A stretch of DNA of 64,000 nucleotides from JALGVA01 sp964617715 (GTDB lineage: Bacteria; Armatimonadota; Zipacnadia; Zipacnadales; UBA5352). The stretch lies in contig CAZTZN010000003.1 in assembly GCA_964617715.1 (NCBI GenBank), positions 13,307 to 77,306 on the forward strand. The letters are read 5' to 3'. Both the position numbers and the translations under genes were made by a program. The notes beneath the pieces are model-generated. The model did no database searches and had not been told where the DNA came from. It saw only the letters and a program-made list of their open reading frames with translations. This document shows, in pieces, positions 8,651 to 17,002 of the stretch (position 1 is its first letter; each line of letters begins with the position of its first letter).

Positions 8651-9766
8651 TCAGCCCAGTCGCCTGAGGTCGTACTCCAGCGCGGTGTCGTAGAAAGCCA
8701 GGATGTTGTCCAGCGGCGTGTCGTGCTGCACGACGTTGGAGGGCGCGAGGATCAGCCCACCGTTGTATGCGCAGCCCTCGATCAGGTCGGTCACGTGTTT
8801 GCGCACGTCACTTACGGTGCCGAAGGGCAGCACCTGCTGGATCGATCCACACCCGTCCATGGTAATGACGTCGCCCCAGCGGCGTTTGACCTCGAAGGGG
8901 TCCATGCACTCGGGCTGAATGGGGTTGATGATGTCGAAGCCGATCTCGACGAGATCGTCCAGGATCTCCATCAGACTCCCGTCGGAGTGTATGAAGACAT
9001 GCAGATCCGGGTTGATCTCCTTGCCCGCGGCTATCAGCGCCGCGAGTCGGGGCTTGTCCAGCTCGCGCCACGATTGCACGCCCATGATCAGCCGATCCTG
9101 CATGGCGATGTCGCCGCCGATGCTGAACATGTCCACGCCCGCGGTGGCGCAGCGGCGCATGATCTCGGTCCAGGTCTCGTAGATGCGGTCGTAGAGCGCG
9201 TTCTTGAAATCCTTGCCGATGAGGTAGTCCATCAGGTTCTGCTGCATGCCGCGCAGTCGCCAGGCGGTCTTGTAGGGCTGCTCCACGCCCGCGCCGACCC
9301 AGTACCCTGCATCTTTCAGGCGCTGCACCCTCGCGGGCAGTTTCGGGTCGTTGATGAGCCGGTCGGGGCCCGGGAACGGATAGGCGGCAAGGTCATCAAT
9401 CGAGGCGTCTTCGAGCGGCGCCCGGATGTACTCCACGTACTTCCCGCCCGCGCCTACCCGCTGGATGGCACCCCAGCGATCCTCGAAGGTGCGGTCATCA
9501 AGCCAGCGATACGCCTGGGTCGAGCCGGGCCAATCGCCGGGGCGTACCTCGAGATCATCGCGGGCATCCCACTCATCCCAGCGGATGCCCACCCCCACAC
9601 TCGCCCAGCCCTCAACCCCCAGACGCTTGAGCACCTCGTCCCAGTCCTCGGTGTTGAAGTGCGCCAGCAGTTCGCGCTTGACCTCGTCGCGGGGCGTGAG
9701 TTTCAGGGGGACGTGATCGGCCAGTTCGTGGTTGATCGTGCGCTCGATGCGCTCGCGCGGGTTCAT
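8651..9766 (-). CDS. Uroporphyrinogen decarboxylase-like (UroD superfamily) protein
   Basis: 371 residues of the URO-D fold, in the branch that includes corrinoid methyltransferases (MtaA/CmuA-like) rather than true HemE. It starts 'MNPRERIERTINHE' as such proteins do. The motif usually carrying a zinc thiolate, 'HSCG' in the paralogue at 48543, reads 'IHSDGS' here, so Cys is replaced by Asp; this is seen in some catabolic members. 'MDGCGSIQQVLPFG' follows near the C-terminus. No corrinoid protein is visible nearby, so a methyltransferase role is unproven. Genes of this type often sit in sugar and aromatic catabolism clusters of Planctomycetes and Armatimonadota. Only a weak GGGTGA precedes the ATG. 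Confidence 0.8.
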   Translation of the reverse strand: MNPRERIERTINHELADHVPLKLTPRDEVKRELLAHFNTEDWDEVLKRLGVEGWASVGVGIRWDEWDARDDLEVRPGDWPGSTQAYRWLDDRTFEDRWGAIQRVGAGGKYVEYIRAPLEDASIDDLAAYPFPGPDRLINDPKLPARVQRLKDAGYWVGAGVEQPYKTAWRLRGMQQNLMDYLIGKDFKNALYDRIYETWTEIMRRCATAGVDMFSIGGDIAMQDRLIMGVQSWRELDKPRLAALIAAGKEINPDLHVFIHSDGSLMEILDDLVEIGFDIINPIQPECMDPFEVKRRWGDVITMDGCGSIQQVLPFGTVSDVRKHVTDLIEGCAYNGGLILAPSNVVQHDTPLDNILAFYDTALEYDLRRLG

Positions 9767-9860
9767 GGCTCACCCGGATGGTGATGGGGCGGACTCGTTG
9801 GCGCGCCGCGGCAGCGCGAAGTTGACCACGGGACGCGGACAATCCTTCTCGGAGGCGACT

Positions 9861-10646
9861 TCAGGGGAGGCGATCCTGTCGCACCGGGCGGAGCAGCTCG
9901 AGGAGGGCGCGTAGACCCGCCCGGTCGGACATGGTCCACGCGCCGAAGCGATCGATGCTGTCCGCGGCCGCGAGGAATGCGGCCGCAGCCTCCGACGCCG
10001 GCGTGCGCTCCAGCACCACCTGCACGGTCACCTGGCAGTCGGGGTTGATCGACTTGATGAGCGCGCGACGTTCGCGCGTGAGCGCCACGAACGCCTCCTG
10101 TCCGGCGGTCTGCAGGGGGCGCTGGTGCTGCAGGCCGATGCCATCGACATGTGCCGCGAGGCGGAGGAGGTCGGGGTCTCGCGTGAGCATGTTATGCGTC
10201 GGTCCCCAGATCATGCGGTAGCCGTGCCGGTGGCACAGCTCGGCGAAACGCGGCACCAGCTCGTCAAGACGCTGCAGCTCGCTCATCGGAGTCATGCCTG
10301 CCTCGGAGTTCCAGGCGATGGCATCCACGCACTCGGGCAGGTCGGCTATTTCGCGCTCAAGGTCTTCGAAGGTCGAGAGCACCAGCGTGCGTTCGATGCC
10401 CTCCATGTCCACCGCCGCCAGCTCGCTGAGCGCCCGGGCGAGTTTCTCCTCGCTCCAGGTGGGCTCCTGGCCGCGCCGTGCGCCGCGGCTCGCAATGGCG
10501 TAGACGGCGTCGCCGGGCAGCAGCAGGTCCTTCACGTCCTCGTAGAACCACGAACGCACCGAGAAGGGGATGGAGGCGGGCGTGTCGGCCGCCTCCGTGG
10601 CGGCGGGGACGGTGAGTGTGACCACGAGAGCGAGCGCGAGACGCAT
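9861..10646 (-). CDS. Exported protein of unknown function, possible TIM barrel
   Basis: 261 residues with a signal peptide (MRLALALVVTLTVPAATEAA, AXA-type site). The mature part alternates strands and helices in a barrel-like way: 'VDAIAWNSEAG', 'YRMIWGPTHNM', 'VDGIGLQHQRP', 'CQVTVQVVLER'. The WGPT and QHQR motifs at strand ends look like an active-site rim, but I do not recognise a family. AAGGAG precedes the ATG at eight bases. It is first on the minus-strand block and separated from 11007 by a divergent 360-base gap. Export suggests a role in handling an extracellular substrate; that is inference. Confidence 0.7.
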   Translation of the reverse strand: MRLALALVVTLTVPAATEAADTPASIPFSVRSWFYEDVKDLLLPGDAVYAIASRGARRGQEPTWSEEKLARALSELAAVDMEGIERTLVLSTFEDLEREIADLPECVDAIAWNSEAGMTPMSELQRLDELVPRFAELCHRHGYRMIWGPTHNMLTRDPDLLRLAAHVDGIGLQHQRPLQTAGQEAFVALTRERRALIKSINPDCQVTVQVVLERTPASEAAAAFLAAADSIDRFGAWTMSDRAGLRALLELLRPVRQDRLP

Positions 10647-11006
10647 GACCCGGCTCCTTATATCTTGATCGCAGCAGGCTCAGATCTTCAGACGAATCGG
10701 CTTGGCAAGGTACTCAGCGCCTGCGGCCGGTTGACCGGTGAGCTTTGAATCGAGACCGGCGAGCGCGAAGTTCACGGTCGGCACGACATCATGAAGGACT
10801 CGGCACGTCGGATGGCGCATTGTCCCCCGCGCGCGCAAGCACGCGCGCGGGGGGGACAGCCGGCGAACTGAGACCTCGCAGCACGCAACGCACTCCACAT
10901 CGAAGCAGGGACCGGGCGGTTCATGCATTACCCGTTCGCGCCGGTGGGCGCGGCGCAGGTGCCCGCGCGCGAGCGATTTGTTGTGCGGCCGAAAGGGGAC
11001 CGACGG
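10647..11006. other. Divergent intergenic region, 360 bases
   Basis: It separates genes starting at 10646 (minus) and 11007 (plus), so promoters for both should lie here. I see no strong -35/-10 pair. It holds the long GC hairpin at 10821-10858. On the minus strand at 10680-10790 there is a gene-like tail (TVNFALAGLDSKL, ending ...KPIRLKI) with no convincing start, which could be a decayed gene end. Confidence 0.5.
10821..10858. repeat. Long GC/CG hairpin in the divergent region
   Basis: TGTCCCCC followed by a GC alternation (10821-10836) faces an alternating CG run, seven Gs and ACA (ending 10858). The arms pair over about 15 positions with two extra Gs bulged and a loop around CAAGCA. It could be a terminator-like barrier, a protein site or a structure hard to sequence. 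Confidence 0.6.
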
Positions 11007-11456
11007 ATGAGCCAGATGCTCAAGATGGACTGGCGGCTGATGTTCATCCTGCTGGCGTGGATGCTGATGGTGCTTGCGCCGCTGGTGGTGATCCGCGCCA
11101 CGGTGGCTCCTCACGTGGGCCAGTTGGAGTGGATCGGGATCTGCATCGGCGCCTTCCTGACGCTGACGCTGCCGCGCACCTTCATGCTGGCGGTGCGCGA
11201 GCGCGAGGAGCGCATCCTGCTGCGCCCCCGTTGGGCCGAGCTCAAGTGGGACCTCAGTGTCGTCTTCCTGACCGCCACCATCGTCAGCAGCTTCCCGCCC
11301 ACCCGCGGCTGGCGCTCGATCGCCGACCTGGCCATCATCATCGTCGCGGTCTCCGCGGTCATGGGGCTGCTGATCGTGCGCGGCAGCTCGCGCATCGAGG
11401 AGCAGCCGCGACTGTTCGACTATGAGCGCGAGCAGTTCGAGGAGGGCGCCAAGTGA
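11007..11456 (+). CDS. Small integral membrane protein of unknown function
   Basis: 149 residues with four probable membrane segments: 'LMFILLAWMLMVLAPLVVI', 'WIGICIGAFLTLTLPRTF', 'LSVVFLTATIVSSF' and 'IIIVAVSAVMGLLIV'. The C-terminus is charged (RIEEQPRLFDYEREQFEEGAK). AAAGGGG precedes the ATG at 11007; an upstream in-frame ATG at 10923 has no ribosome binding site. Its stop overlaps the GTG of the next gene, so the two are translationally coupled and probably work together. No family recognised. Confidence 0.7.
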   Translation: MSQMLKMDWRLMFILLAWMLMVLAPLVVIRATVAPHVGQLEWIGICIGAFLTLTLPRTFMLAVREREERILLRPRWAELKWDLSVVFLTATIVSSFPPTRGWRSIADLAIIIVAVSAVMGLLIVRGSSRIEEQPRLFDYEREQFEEGAK

Positions 11457-12826
11457 GCGGCACGCCCATCAACATCGGTGGTGTCTTCCCGCACCTGCAC
11501 GTGACCGCCGACATGGCGCCGCGGCGTAGCGAGGCGGGCATCGGCGCGCTCATGCCCTGGGCCGACCGGTTGTGGCTGATCACCTACCCGTCGAACCGCA
11601 CCAGCGGCTCGGGCACCGGGCTCTACGAGATAATGCCCGACCTCACCATGCGCAGGCGCCCCGAAAGCGTCGTGGGCACCTACGCCAACCGCCTGCTGCA
11701 CTCCGCCACCGACCAGGTGGTTATCGGCCCGCACGTGATCGACCCCGATGGTCAGGTGCGCACCATCGAGGCGCTGGTGGAGCATCGGCTGACCGCGACC
11801 ATGGCCCACCTCTACGACCCGAAGCGCATGGTCTACTTCCTGACCATGGAGGGCCTGTTGTTCGAGGTAGATATGGAGACCCTCGCCTGCGAGCTGCTCT
11901 GGGACCTCAAGGGTGAGCTGGCCTTGCCCGCGGACGCCTGGCCACACTTCAAGGGCGCGCACACGGGTATGGGCCGCGTGGTGGTGTGCAATAACACGTA
12001 CGATGAGCCGGAGTACCTGGGTCGCAGGCGGGCGGGGCGGCTGGCCGAGTGGGATGGCGAGATGTGGCGCACCATCACCGAAGAGCCGTTCATGGAGGCC
12101 GCCGGGCGGCGCAACCTGGGCGGGGCGATCTTCGCCACCGGCTGGGACAACGCTTCGGCGCTGCTGAAGGTGCTGATCGGTGGGAAGTGGCGCACCTGGC
12201 GGCTGCCCAAGGCCAGTCAGTGCTACGATCACGGCTGGCTGACCGAGTGGACGCGTATCCGGGAGGTGGAGACCGAGCGCTTCCTGATGGACTGCCACGG
12301 GATGTTCTACGAGCTGCCCGCGCAGGTCTACGGCGGTGACATCCTGCCCATCAAGCCGATCTGCCGGCACCTGCGCATCATCCCCGACTTCTGCGCGTGG
12401 ATGGGCCTGCTGGTGTTGGCAGGCAATCAGACCACGCCCAACGGGGACACCAACCTGCTGGCGGGCCAGCCGCAGGCCAATCTGTGGCTGGGCAAGACCG
12501 ATGATCTGTGGCATTTCGCCAAGCCCGCCGGGTGGGGCGGGCCGTGGCGGCGTACGCCGGTGACCGCGGGCGTGCCCTCCGACCCGTTCCTGATGACCGG
12601 ATTCGAGCACAAGTGCCTGCATCTCTCGCAGCTCTCAGCGGGCGCCGTCGAGTTCACTGTTGAAGTGGACTTCCTCGGCGATGGCAGCTTTGGCGCGGCC
12701 GAGACGGTCACTGTGGCCGCGGGCGCGCACGCCACGCACACCTTCCCGGAGGGCTTCTCGGCACACTGGGTGCGCATAGTCGCCGACCGCGACTGCATTG
12801 CGACGGCGCAGTTCGTGTACTCGTAG
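11453..12826 (+). CDS. Conserved unknown protein, possible beta-propeller
   Basis: 457 residues starting with GTG inside the stop of the upstream membrane protein gene. No signal peptide. It is rich in W, Y and short beta stretches with repeating 'LWLITYP', 'MVYFLTMEGLLFEVD', 'RVVVCNNTYDEPEYLG', 'TEWTRIREVETERFLMDCH', suggesting a repeated-blade propeller. The C-terminal 90 residues form a separate sandwich-like part (EFTVEVDFLGDGSF onward). I recall related unknown proteins in Planctomycetes and Armatimonadota genomes but cannot name a function. Translational coupling to the membrane protein is the only functional clue. Confidence 0.7.
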   Translation: MSGTPINIGGVFPHLHVTADMAPRRSEAGIGALMPWADRLWLITYPSNRTSGSGTGLYEIMPDLTMRRRPESVVGTYANRLLHSATDQVVIGPHVIDPDGQVRTIEALVEHRLTATMAHLYDPKRMVYFLTMEGLLFEVDMETLACELLWDLKGELALPADAWPHFKGAHTGMGRVVVCNNTYDEPEYLGRRRAGRLAEWDGEMWRTITEEPFMEAAGRRNLGGAIFATGWDNASALLKVLIGGKWRTWRLPKASQCYDHGWLTEWTRIREVETERFLMDCHGMFYELPAQVYGGDILPIKPICRHLRIIPDFCAWMGLLVLAGNQTTPNGDTNLLAGQPQANLWLGKTDDLWHFAKPAGWGGPWRRTPVTAGVPSDPFLMTGFEHKCLHLSQLSAGAVEFTVEVDFLGDGSFGAAETVTVAAGAHATHTFPEGFSAHWVRIVADRDCIATAQFVYS

Positions 12827-12993
12827 CCAGGAGCGATGGCCGATGACCGGCCAGACCGTCCGGTGGCATGGCCCCTCGGAAGCGGTCGGCGGCCCCGCAT
12901 CGGCTGGGGAGAAGCCCACGGGTGTGTACCTGGCCCGCGCCGGTCTTGCCGATCGCAGCGACTGAGCGCATCAGACCGCACTGGCGCTGTGCT

Positions 12994-13022
12994 TTGACAG
13001 CCGAGGGGCCTTGTGATATAGT
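12994..13022 (+). promoter_or_regulatory. Sigma-70-type promoter for the stalk-domain gene
   Basis: TTGACA at 12994-12999, a 17-base spacer, then TATAGT at 13017-13022, preceded by TGA to give an extended -10. Transcription would start near 13029, leaving a leader of about 68 bases before the GTG at 13097. The 13 bases CTTGTGATATAGT are identical to those in the argC promoter. Confidence 0.8.
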
Positions 13023-13096
13023 CACTTCGAGCAACAACGGCACTATCGGCCGGCAGCGCGCCAGTGCGGGTCGCTGCGCCGAGAGGGGTGTTCACC

Positions 13097-13915
13097 GTGC
13101 TCGACGCCAGGCGTGCGTTCGTGGTCACCGCAGTCATCCTTGCCGCCGCCACGGTCGCCACCGCAGGCACGTTGACCGTGCAGGGAGCCGGCGGACTGTC
13201 GCTGGAGATTACCTGTGACGTGCCGCCCTCCGACAGCGCCACGCCCGAGATCAGCGGCGTGGTCAGCATCGCCCCCGTCTCCGAGGCGCTGCGTGACCGG
13301 CCCATGATGCTCTACGTGGATGGTGTCGCGCGCGGCCTCACCGGATCATCGGCCGGCCGGTTCGACATCGACACCGGCGCGCTGGGCGAGGGAGAGCATG
13401 TCCTGCGCGTTGACGCCCTGGCGGGCGAGCAGCTCATCGCCTCCACCGGGAGCATCCCGGTGACGGTGCTCACCGCCGCGGAGGCGACCGCTCGGCAGCT
13501 TCCCCCCACCGATCTCGGCGGTGGCACGCCGGCGTTCGTCAAGCTGTATCGGCCGCGCATCTACCGCGAGATCGTCTACTTCAACAACCGCGAGGCCGAC
13601 CTCGAGAAGCACGCCTTCATCCGTGACGGGCGCGTCTACATCACGCTCACCGACCTCATGCGTCACATCGGCGGCAGTATCATCTGGGGCCCCGATGACG
13701 ATGACCTCGAGGTCGAGCGCAACGGCATCACGGTGGAGTTGTCCCCCAACAGTCGCACGGTCTACGTCAATGGCGTGCGCCAGCGGCTGGACCGACCCAC
13801 CATTCGTCGCGCCAACCGCACCTACGTTCCGGTGCGGCCGTTCGCGGCGCTGTTCGGCATCGCCACCGAGTGGGACTTCCAGGATGATCGCGCCTACGTG
13901 ACCTACGCCGAGTAG
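13097..13915 (+). CDS. Exported protein with copper amine oxidase N-terminal (stalk) domain
   Basis: 272 residues from the GTG at 13097, chosen because AGAGGGGTG lies just upstream and a signal peptide (MLDARRAFVVTAVILAAATVATAG) follows at once; a GTG at 13064 is an alternative. Residues about 25-135 form an Ig-like domain (LMLYVDG, GEHVLRVDAL). The C-terminal 110 residues are a Cu_amine_oxidN1 (PF07833) stalk module: 'DGRVYITLTDLMRHIGGSI', 'TVYVNGVRQRLDRPTIRRAN', 'TYVPVRPFAALFG'. The module binds no copper; in Firmicutes and Armatimonadota it is an extracellular adhesion or cell-wall module. A strong promoter precedes it. Confidence 0.8.
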   Translation: MLDARRAFVVTAVILAAATVATAGTLTVQGAGGLSLEITCDVPPSDSATPEISGVVSIAPVSEALRDRPMMLYVDGVARGLTGSSAGRFDIDTGALGEGEHVLRVDALAGEQLIASTGSIPVTVLTAAEATARQLPPTDLGGGTPAFVKLYRPRIYREIVYFNNREADLEKHAFIRDGRVYITLTDLMRHIGGSIIWGPDDDDLEVERNGITVELSPNSRTVYVNGVRQRLDRPTIRRANRTYVPVRPFAALFGIATEWDFQDDRAYVTYAE

Positions 13916-13945
13916 CTGGCGACCGGGCCTGCAGGCGGGCTGAGC

Positions 13946-14356
13946 ATGATCGCAGCAGACACCGCAGATGAGTTGGTCGCCACGGCACGCCGGGCACGAC
14001 AACGGGCGTATGCCCCATATTCGGACTTCACCGTCGGCGCGGCCGTCCTGTGCGCCGACGGTCGCGTTTTCGCGGGCTGCAACGTGGAGAACGCTTCACC
14101 GGGCGCGACCGTCTGCGCCGAGCGGGTGGCGATATTCACCGCGGTGGCCGCGGGTTGCGGGCAGATCAGGGCCATCGCGATCGCAGGGCCGGGCGAGGAG
14201 CCACTGCCACCATGCGGCATCTGCCGCCAGGTGATGATTGAACTCGCGCCCGATGCGGTTGTCATCATGGCCGGGGACGACCGCACCCGCACGAGCACGG
14301 TTGCCGCGCTGATGCCCGATGCCTTCGGCGCGGGCAAGTTGCGGGGACGCACCTGA
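13946..14356 (+). CDS. cdd: Cytidine deaminase
   Basis: 136 residues, normal for the tetrameric type. It hydrolyses cytidine and deoxycytidine to uridine forms for pyrimidine salvage in the cytoplasm. Substrate-binding 'FAGCNVENAS' precedes the zinc site: Cys57 and proton-shuttle Glu59 in 'TVCAER', then Cys90 and Cys93 in 'PCGICRQ'. The three-cysteine pattern is that of small homotetrameric enzymes such as the Bacillus one. It lies 30 bases after the stalk-domain gene and 25 bases before the deacetylase, so it is probably in the same transcript, although the functions do not obviously connect. Confidence 0.95.
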   Translation: MIAADTADELVATARRARQRAYAPYSDFTVGAAVLCADGRVFAGCNVENASPGATVCAERVAIFTAVAAGCGQIRAIAIAGPGEEPLPPCGICRQVMIELAPDAVVIMAGDDRTRTSTVAALMPDAFGAGKLRGRT

Positions 14357-14381
14357 GGATGACGCCGGGGAGTGGTACGGG

Positions 14382-15908
14382 GTGATCTGCATCGGCCGGC
14401 GAGGATGCGCGCACGCGGGCCGGACCCGAACGCGCTGCTTCACGCTACTGATTGCGGTTGTGGTCGCGGCGTGGCCCGGATCCGCCTGCATTGCCGGGGC
14501 GGCGGTGCGTGCCGCGGCGGCCGAGCCGGTCGCCGGCCCGGCGGACGATCGAGCGCCCGCGCCGGCCCGCCGGCTCATTGAGATCACCCAGGTGCTCCCG
14601 ACCTACGCGGCCCTCGCCGGTGGTGCCGGGCGAGTGGTCATGCCCGGCGTACACAGCACCCGTCGCATCGAGTACGACCTGGTGGCCGACCGAACGGTGA
14701 GCATCCGGTTGGCTCTCGCCGAGCCACTCGTGGTGTACAGCCGACCCGGCGACGGTCAGACCCCGCCGCGCATGGCCCTTACCTTCGACGACGGCCCGAG
14801 CGCGGTGTACACGTCGCAGATCATGGATATCTTCGCCCGGCACGGGGGGCGTGGCACCTTTTTCGTGATGGGCGGGCTCGTGAACAGGCGCAAAGACCTT
14901 ATCGAGCGCCTGGCGCTCGAGGGGCATGAGGTCGGGATCCACACCTGGTGGCACGCCAACCTGACCGAGCTGTCCGACGATGCCATCGTCTCCGACCTGG
15001 CCCGTTGTCGGGCGGCGCTCGACCCGCTGATGCAGCGGCCGGTACGCTGGGTGCGTCCGCCCTACGGGGCCGTGGACGCGCGCGTGCGCAGGGTCGTCAC
15101 CAACGCGGGCTATCATGTCGCCATGTGGTCGATTGACCCGCGCGACTGGCAAAGGCCCGGCTCGTCGGTGATTGCCCGCCGTATCCTGAACAACGCGCGC
15201 GACGGCGCGGTGGTCGTGCTGCATGACGGTGGGGGCAACCGCGCGGGCACCGTCGCCGCAATGCGCACGGTGGTCCCGGCGCTCATTGAGCGCGGCTTCG
15301 AGCTGGTCACGATGTCCGAGCTGGCGGGCTTCGCCGACCCCCCGCCGACCGAGCGCGGCATGGTGCTGACCATCGACGACCACCGCTTCGTGGTCGAGAA
15401 CGACTTCGAAGACATGCGGGTTCTCGTGGACGGGATGGAGGTCGAGCTGGGCACGCCTCCGGTGCGCACCGAGGGCCAGTTCCTGGTTCACGGCCGCCCG
15501 GTATTGCGCGCGCTGGGCGCGACGGTGAACTGGGATGCCGAGCACCTCGCGGTCGGCTTCACCGCCGCGCGCGGTCAGTTCGATGTGCGCCTCGACACCT
15601 TGCAGGTTACGCGTGACGGCGCGCAGTTGTTCGTGCGCGTTCCGTCCGTCTACTACCACAAACTCGGGTTGCTGCCGGTGTGGCTCATCGCCAACGCGTG
15701 CAACGCCACCGTGGAAGTGGACGAGCAGGCGCGCACGATAAGCTTCTTCACCACGCAGGCCGCCAACCTGGGGCGAACGCCGCCGCGCCCCGCCGGCGGA
15801 CTTGCCCTGCGCGGCCTCGATGGCATGAGCGTCTGCGGCGTGCCCGCCGAAGCGTGGATGCAGACCGGCCTCGCGATCCTGGGAGTGCATGCTGCTGTCC
15901 TCATCTGA
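14382..15908 (+). CDS. Exported polysaccharide deacetylase with C-terminal stalk-like domain
   Basis: 508 residues from the GTG at 14382, chosen for the GGGGAG upstream and the signal segment 'FTLLIAVVVAAWPGSACIAG'; a start at 14319 would overlap cdd. The NodB domain has all its motifs: TFDDGPS (catalytic Asp and metal Asp), HTWWH (metal histidines), RPPYG, and LHDGGG with the catalytic His. Such enzymes remove N- or O-acetyl groups from peptidoglycan, chitin-like or xylan chains outside the membrane. After residue about 330 a module like the copper-amine-oxidase N domain follows (RVLVDGMEVELG, VLRALGATVNWD). It overlaps mnmA by 20 bases. Confidence 0.88.
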   Translation: MICIGRRGCAHAGRTRTRCFTLLIAVVVAAWPGSACIAGAAVRAAAAEPVAGPADDRAPAPARRLIEITQVLPTYAALAGGAGRVVMPGVHSTRRIEYDLVADRTVSIRLALAEPLVVYSRPGDGQTPPRMALTFDDGPSAVYTSQIMDIFARHGGRGTFFVMGGLVNRRKDLIERLALEGHEVGIHTWWHANLTELSDDAIVSDLARCRAALDPLMQRPVRWVRPPYGAVDARVRRVVTNAGYHVAMWSIDPRDWQRPGSSVIARRILNNARDGAVVVLHDGGGNRAGTVAAMRTVVPALIERGFELVTMSELAGFADPPPTERGMVLTIDDHRFVVENDFEDMRVLVDGMEVELGTPPVRTEGQFLVHGRPVLRALGATVNWDAEHLAVGFTAARGQFDVRLDTLQVTRDGAQLFVRVPSVYYHKLGLLPVWLIANACNATVEVDEQARTISFFTTQAANLGRTPPRPAGGLALRGLDGMSVCGVPAEAWMQTGLAILGVHAAVLI

Positions 15909-16959
15909 TCGTGCAGCCCGACCGGCCCGGGCCGTCGCCGCCATGTCAGGCGGTGTGGACAGCTCCGTAGCCGCCATGCTGGCCGTGCGCGCGGGCGTGG
16001 AGGCCATCGGTGTCACCCTCGGGCTGCCTGGTGGCGATGCGGCGTCGGCCCGCGCCGTGTGCTCACTGCTGGGCATCGAGCATCGTGAGGAAGACGTGTC
16101 GGAGGCCTTCGAGGCCCGGGTGCTCAGTCCGTTCATCGCCGCCTACGCTGCGGGACGTACGCCCAACCCCTGCGTACTGTGCAATCCGCTGGTCAAGTTC
16201 GCGACGCTGGCGCGGCTCGCTGATGACCTGGGGTGCGAAGGCATCATCAGCGGCCACTACGCGCGTGTGCGTTGCGAGGCGGGGGAATGGCACCTGCTGC
16301 GCGCGCTTGATCGCGCCAAGGATCAGTCGTACATGCTCTACCGACTGCCTCAGCGCATCCTGGCGCGTCTGATGCTCCCGTTGGCTGAGGAGACGAAAGA
16401 CGAGGTGCGCGAGCTGGCCAACGAGGCCGCCCTGGCGGTGACCGAACGTGCCGAGAGCCAGGATGCGTGCTTTGCCCCCGATGGCGAGGTGGCCGCGCTG
16501 GTTGCAGCTTCCCGCCCGGACGCCGCCCGCCCCGGGCCGATCCTCGATGGTGGAGGTCAGGTGATCGGCCGCCATCGCGGGCTGGCGCACTACACCGTGG
16601 GCCAGCGGCGGGGGCTGGGCATCGGAGGGCCGGGTGGTCCATTTTACGTGCTGCGCATCGATGCGCGGCGTAATGCGCTCGTCGTCGGGCCCGAAAGGGA
16701 GCTGTGGGTCGAGGGCTGCGCAGTTGAGGACGTGTGCATCGTCGGCACGGCCCCCGGCCCCGAGTTCGAAGCCAGGGTGATGACCCGTTACCGAGGCACC
16801 GAGACTCCGGCGCTGGTGCGCATCGACGGAGACCGCGCCACCATCCATTTTGAACGCCCGCACCGTGCTCCGGCGCCGGGCCAGTCGGCCGTATTCTATC
16901 AGGGCGAACGCCTGGTCGGAGGCGGCATAATCGCGCCCGAGCCCGAATCAGGCGCCTGA
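15889..16959 (+). CDS. mnmA: tRNA-specific 2-thiouridylase MnmA
   Basis: 356 residues, full length. It transfers sulfur to U34 of tRNA-Lys, Glu and Gln, using ATP to activate the base. The PP-loop SGGVDSS is at residues 20-26. Catalytic Cys98 lies in 'NPCVLCNP' and the persulfide-forming Cys194 in 'SQDACFAP'. 'YTVGQRRGLGI' marks the central domain and the C-terminal barrel ends 'GQSAVFYQGERLVGGGII'. The ATG lies within the last codons of the deacetylase gene, with GGGAG before it. Cys95 next to the catalytic cysteine is also found in many bacterial homologues. Nothing unusual otherwise. Confidence 0.95.
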   Translation: MLLSSSDRAARPARAVAAMSGGVDSSVAAMLAVRAGVEAIGVTLGLPGGDAASARAVCSLLGIEHREEDVSEAFEARVLSPFIAAYAAGRTPNPCVLCNPLVKFATLARLADDLGCEGIISGHYARVRCEAGEWHLLRALDRAKDQSYMLYRLPQRILARLMLPLAEETKDEVRELANEAALAVTERAESQDACFAPDGEVAALVAASRPDAARPGPILDGGGQVIGRHRGLAHYTVGQRRGLGIGGPGGPFYVLRIDARRNALVVGPERELWVEGCAVEDVCIVGTAPGPEFEARVMTRYRGTETPALVRIDGDRATIHFERPHRAPAPGQSAVFYQGERLVGGGIIAPEPESGA

Positions 16960-17002
16960 CTTCGCCCGAATGACGGTGAGAGTCGTCGATAGGGGATCGA
17001 CC

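Noticed and set aside
8651..9766. True HemE (heme synthesis)
   Set aside because: It lacks HemE active-site context and sits in a catabolic block; the sequence fits the catabolic UroD-like branch.
14445..16136. 563-codon open frame on the minus strand
   Set aside because: Opposite the deacetylase and mnmA genes; no recognisable domains.
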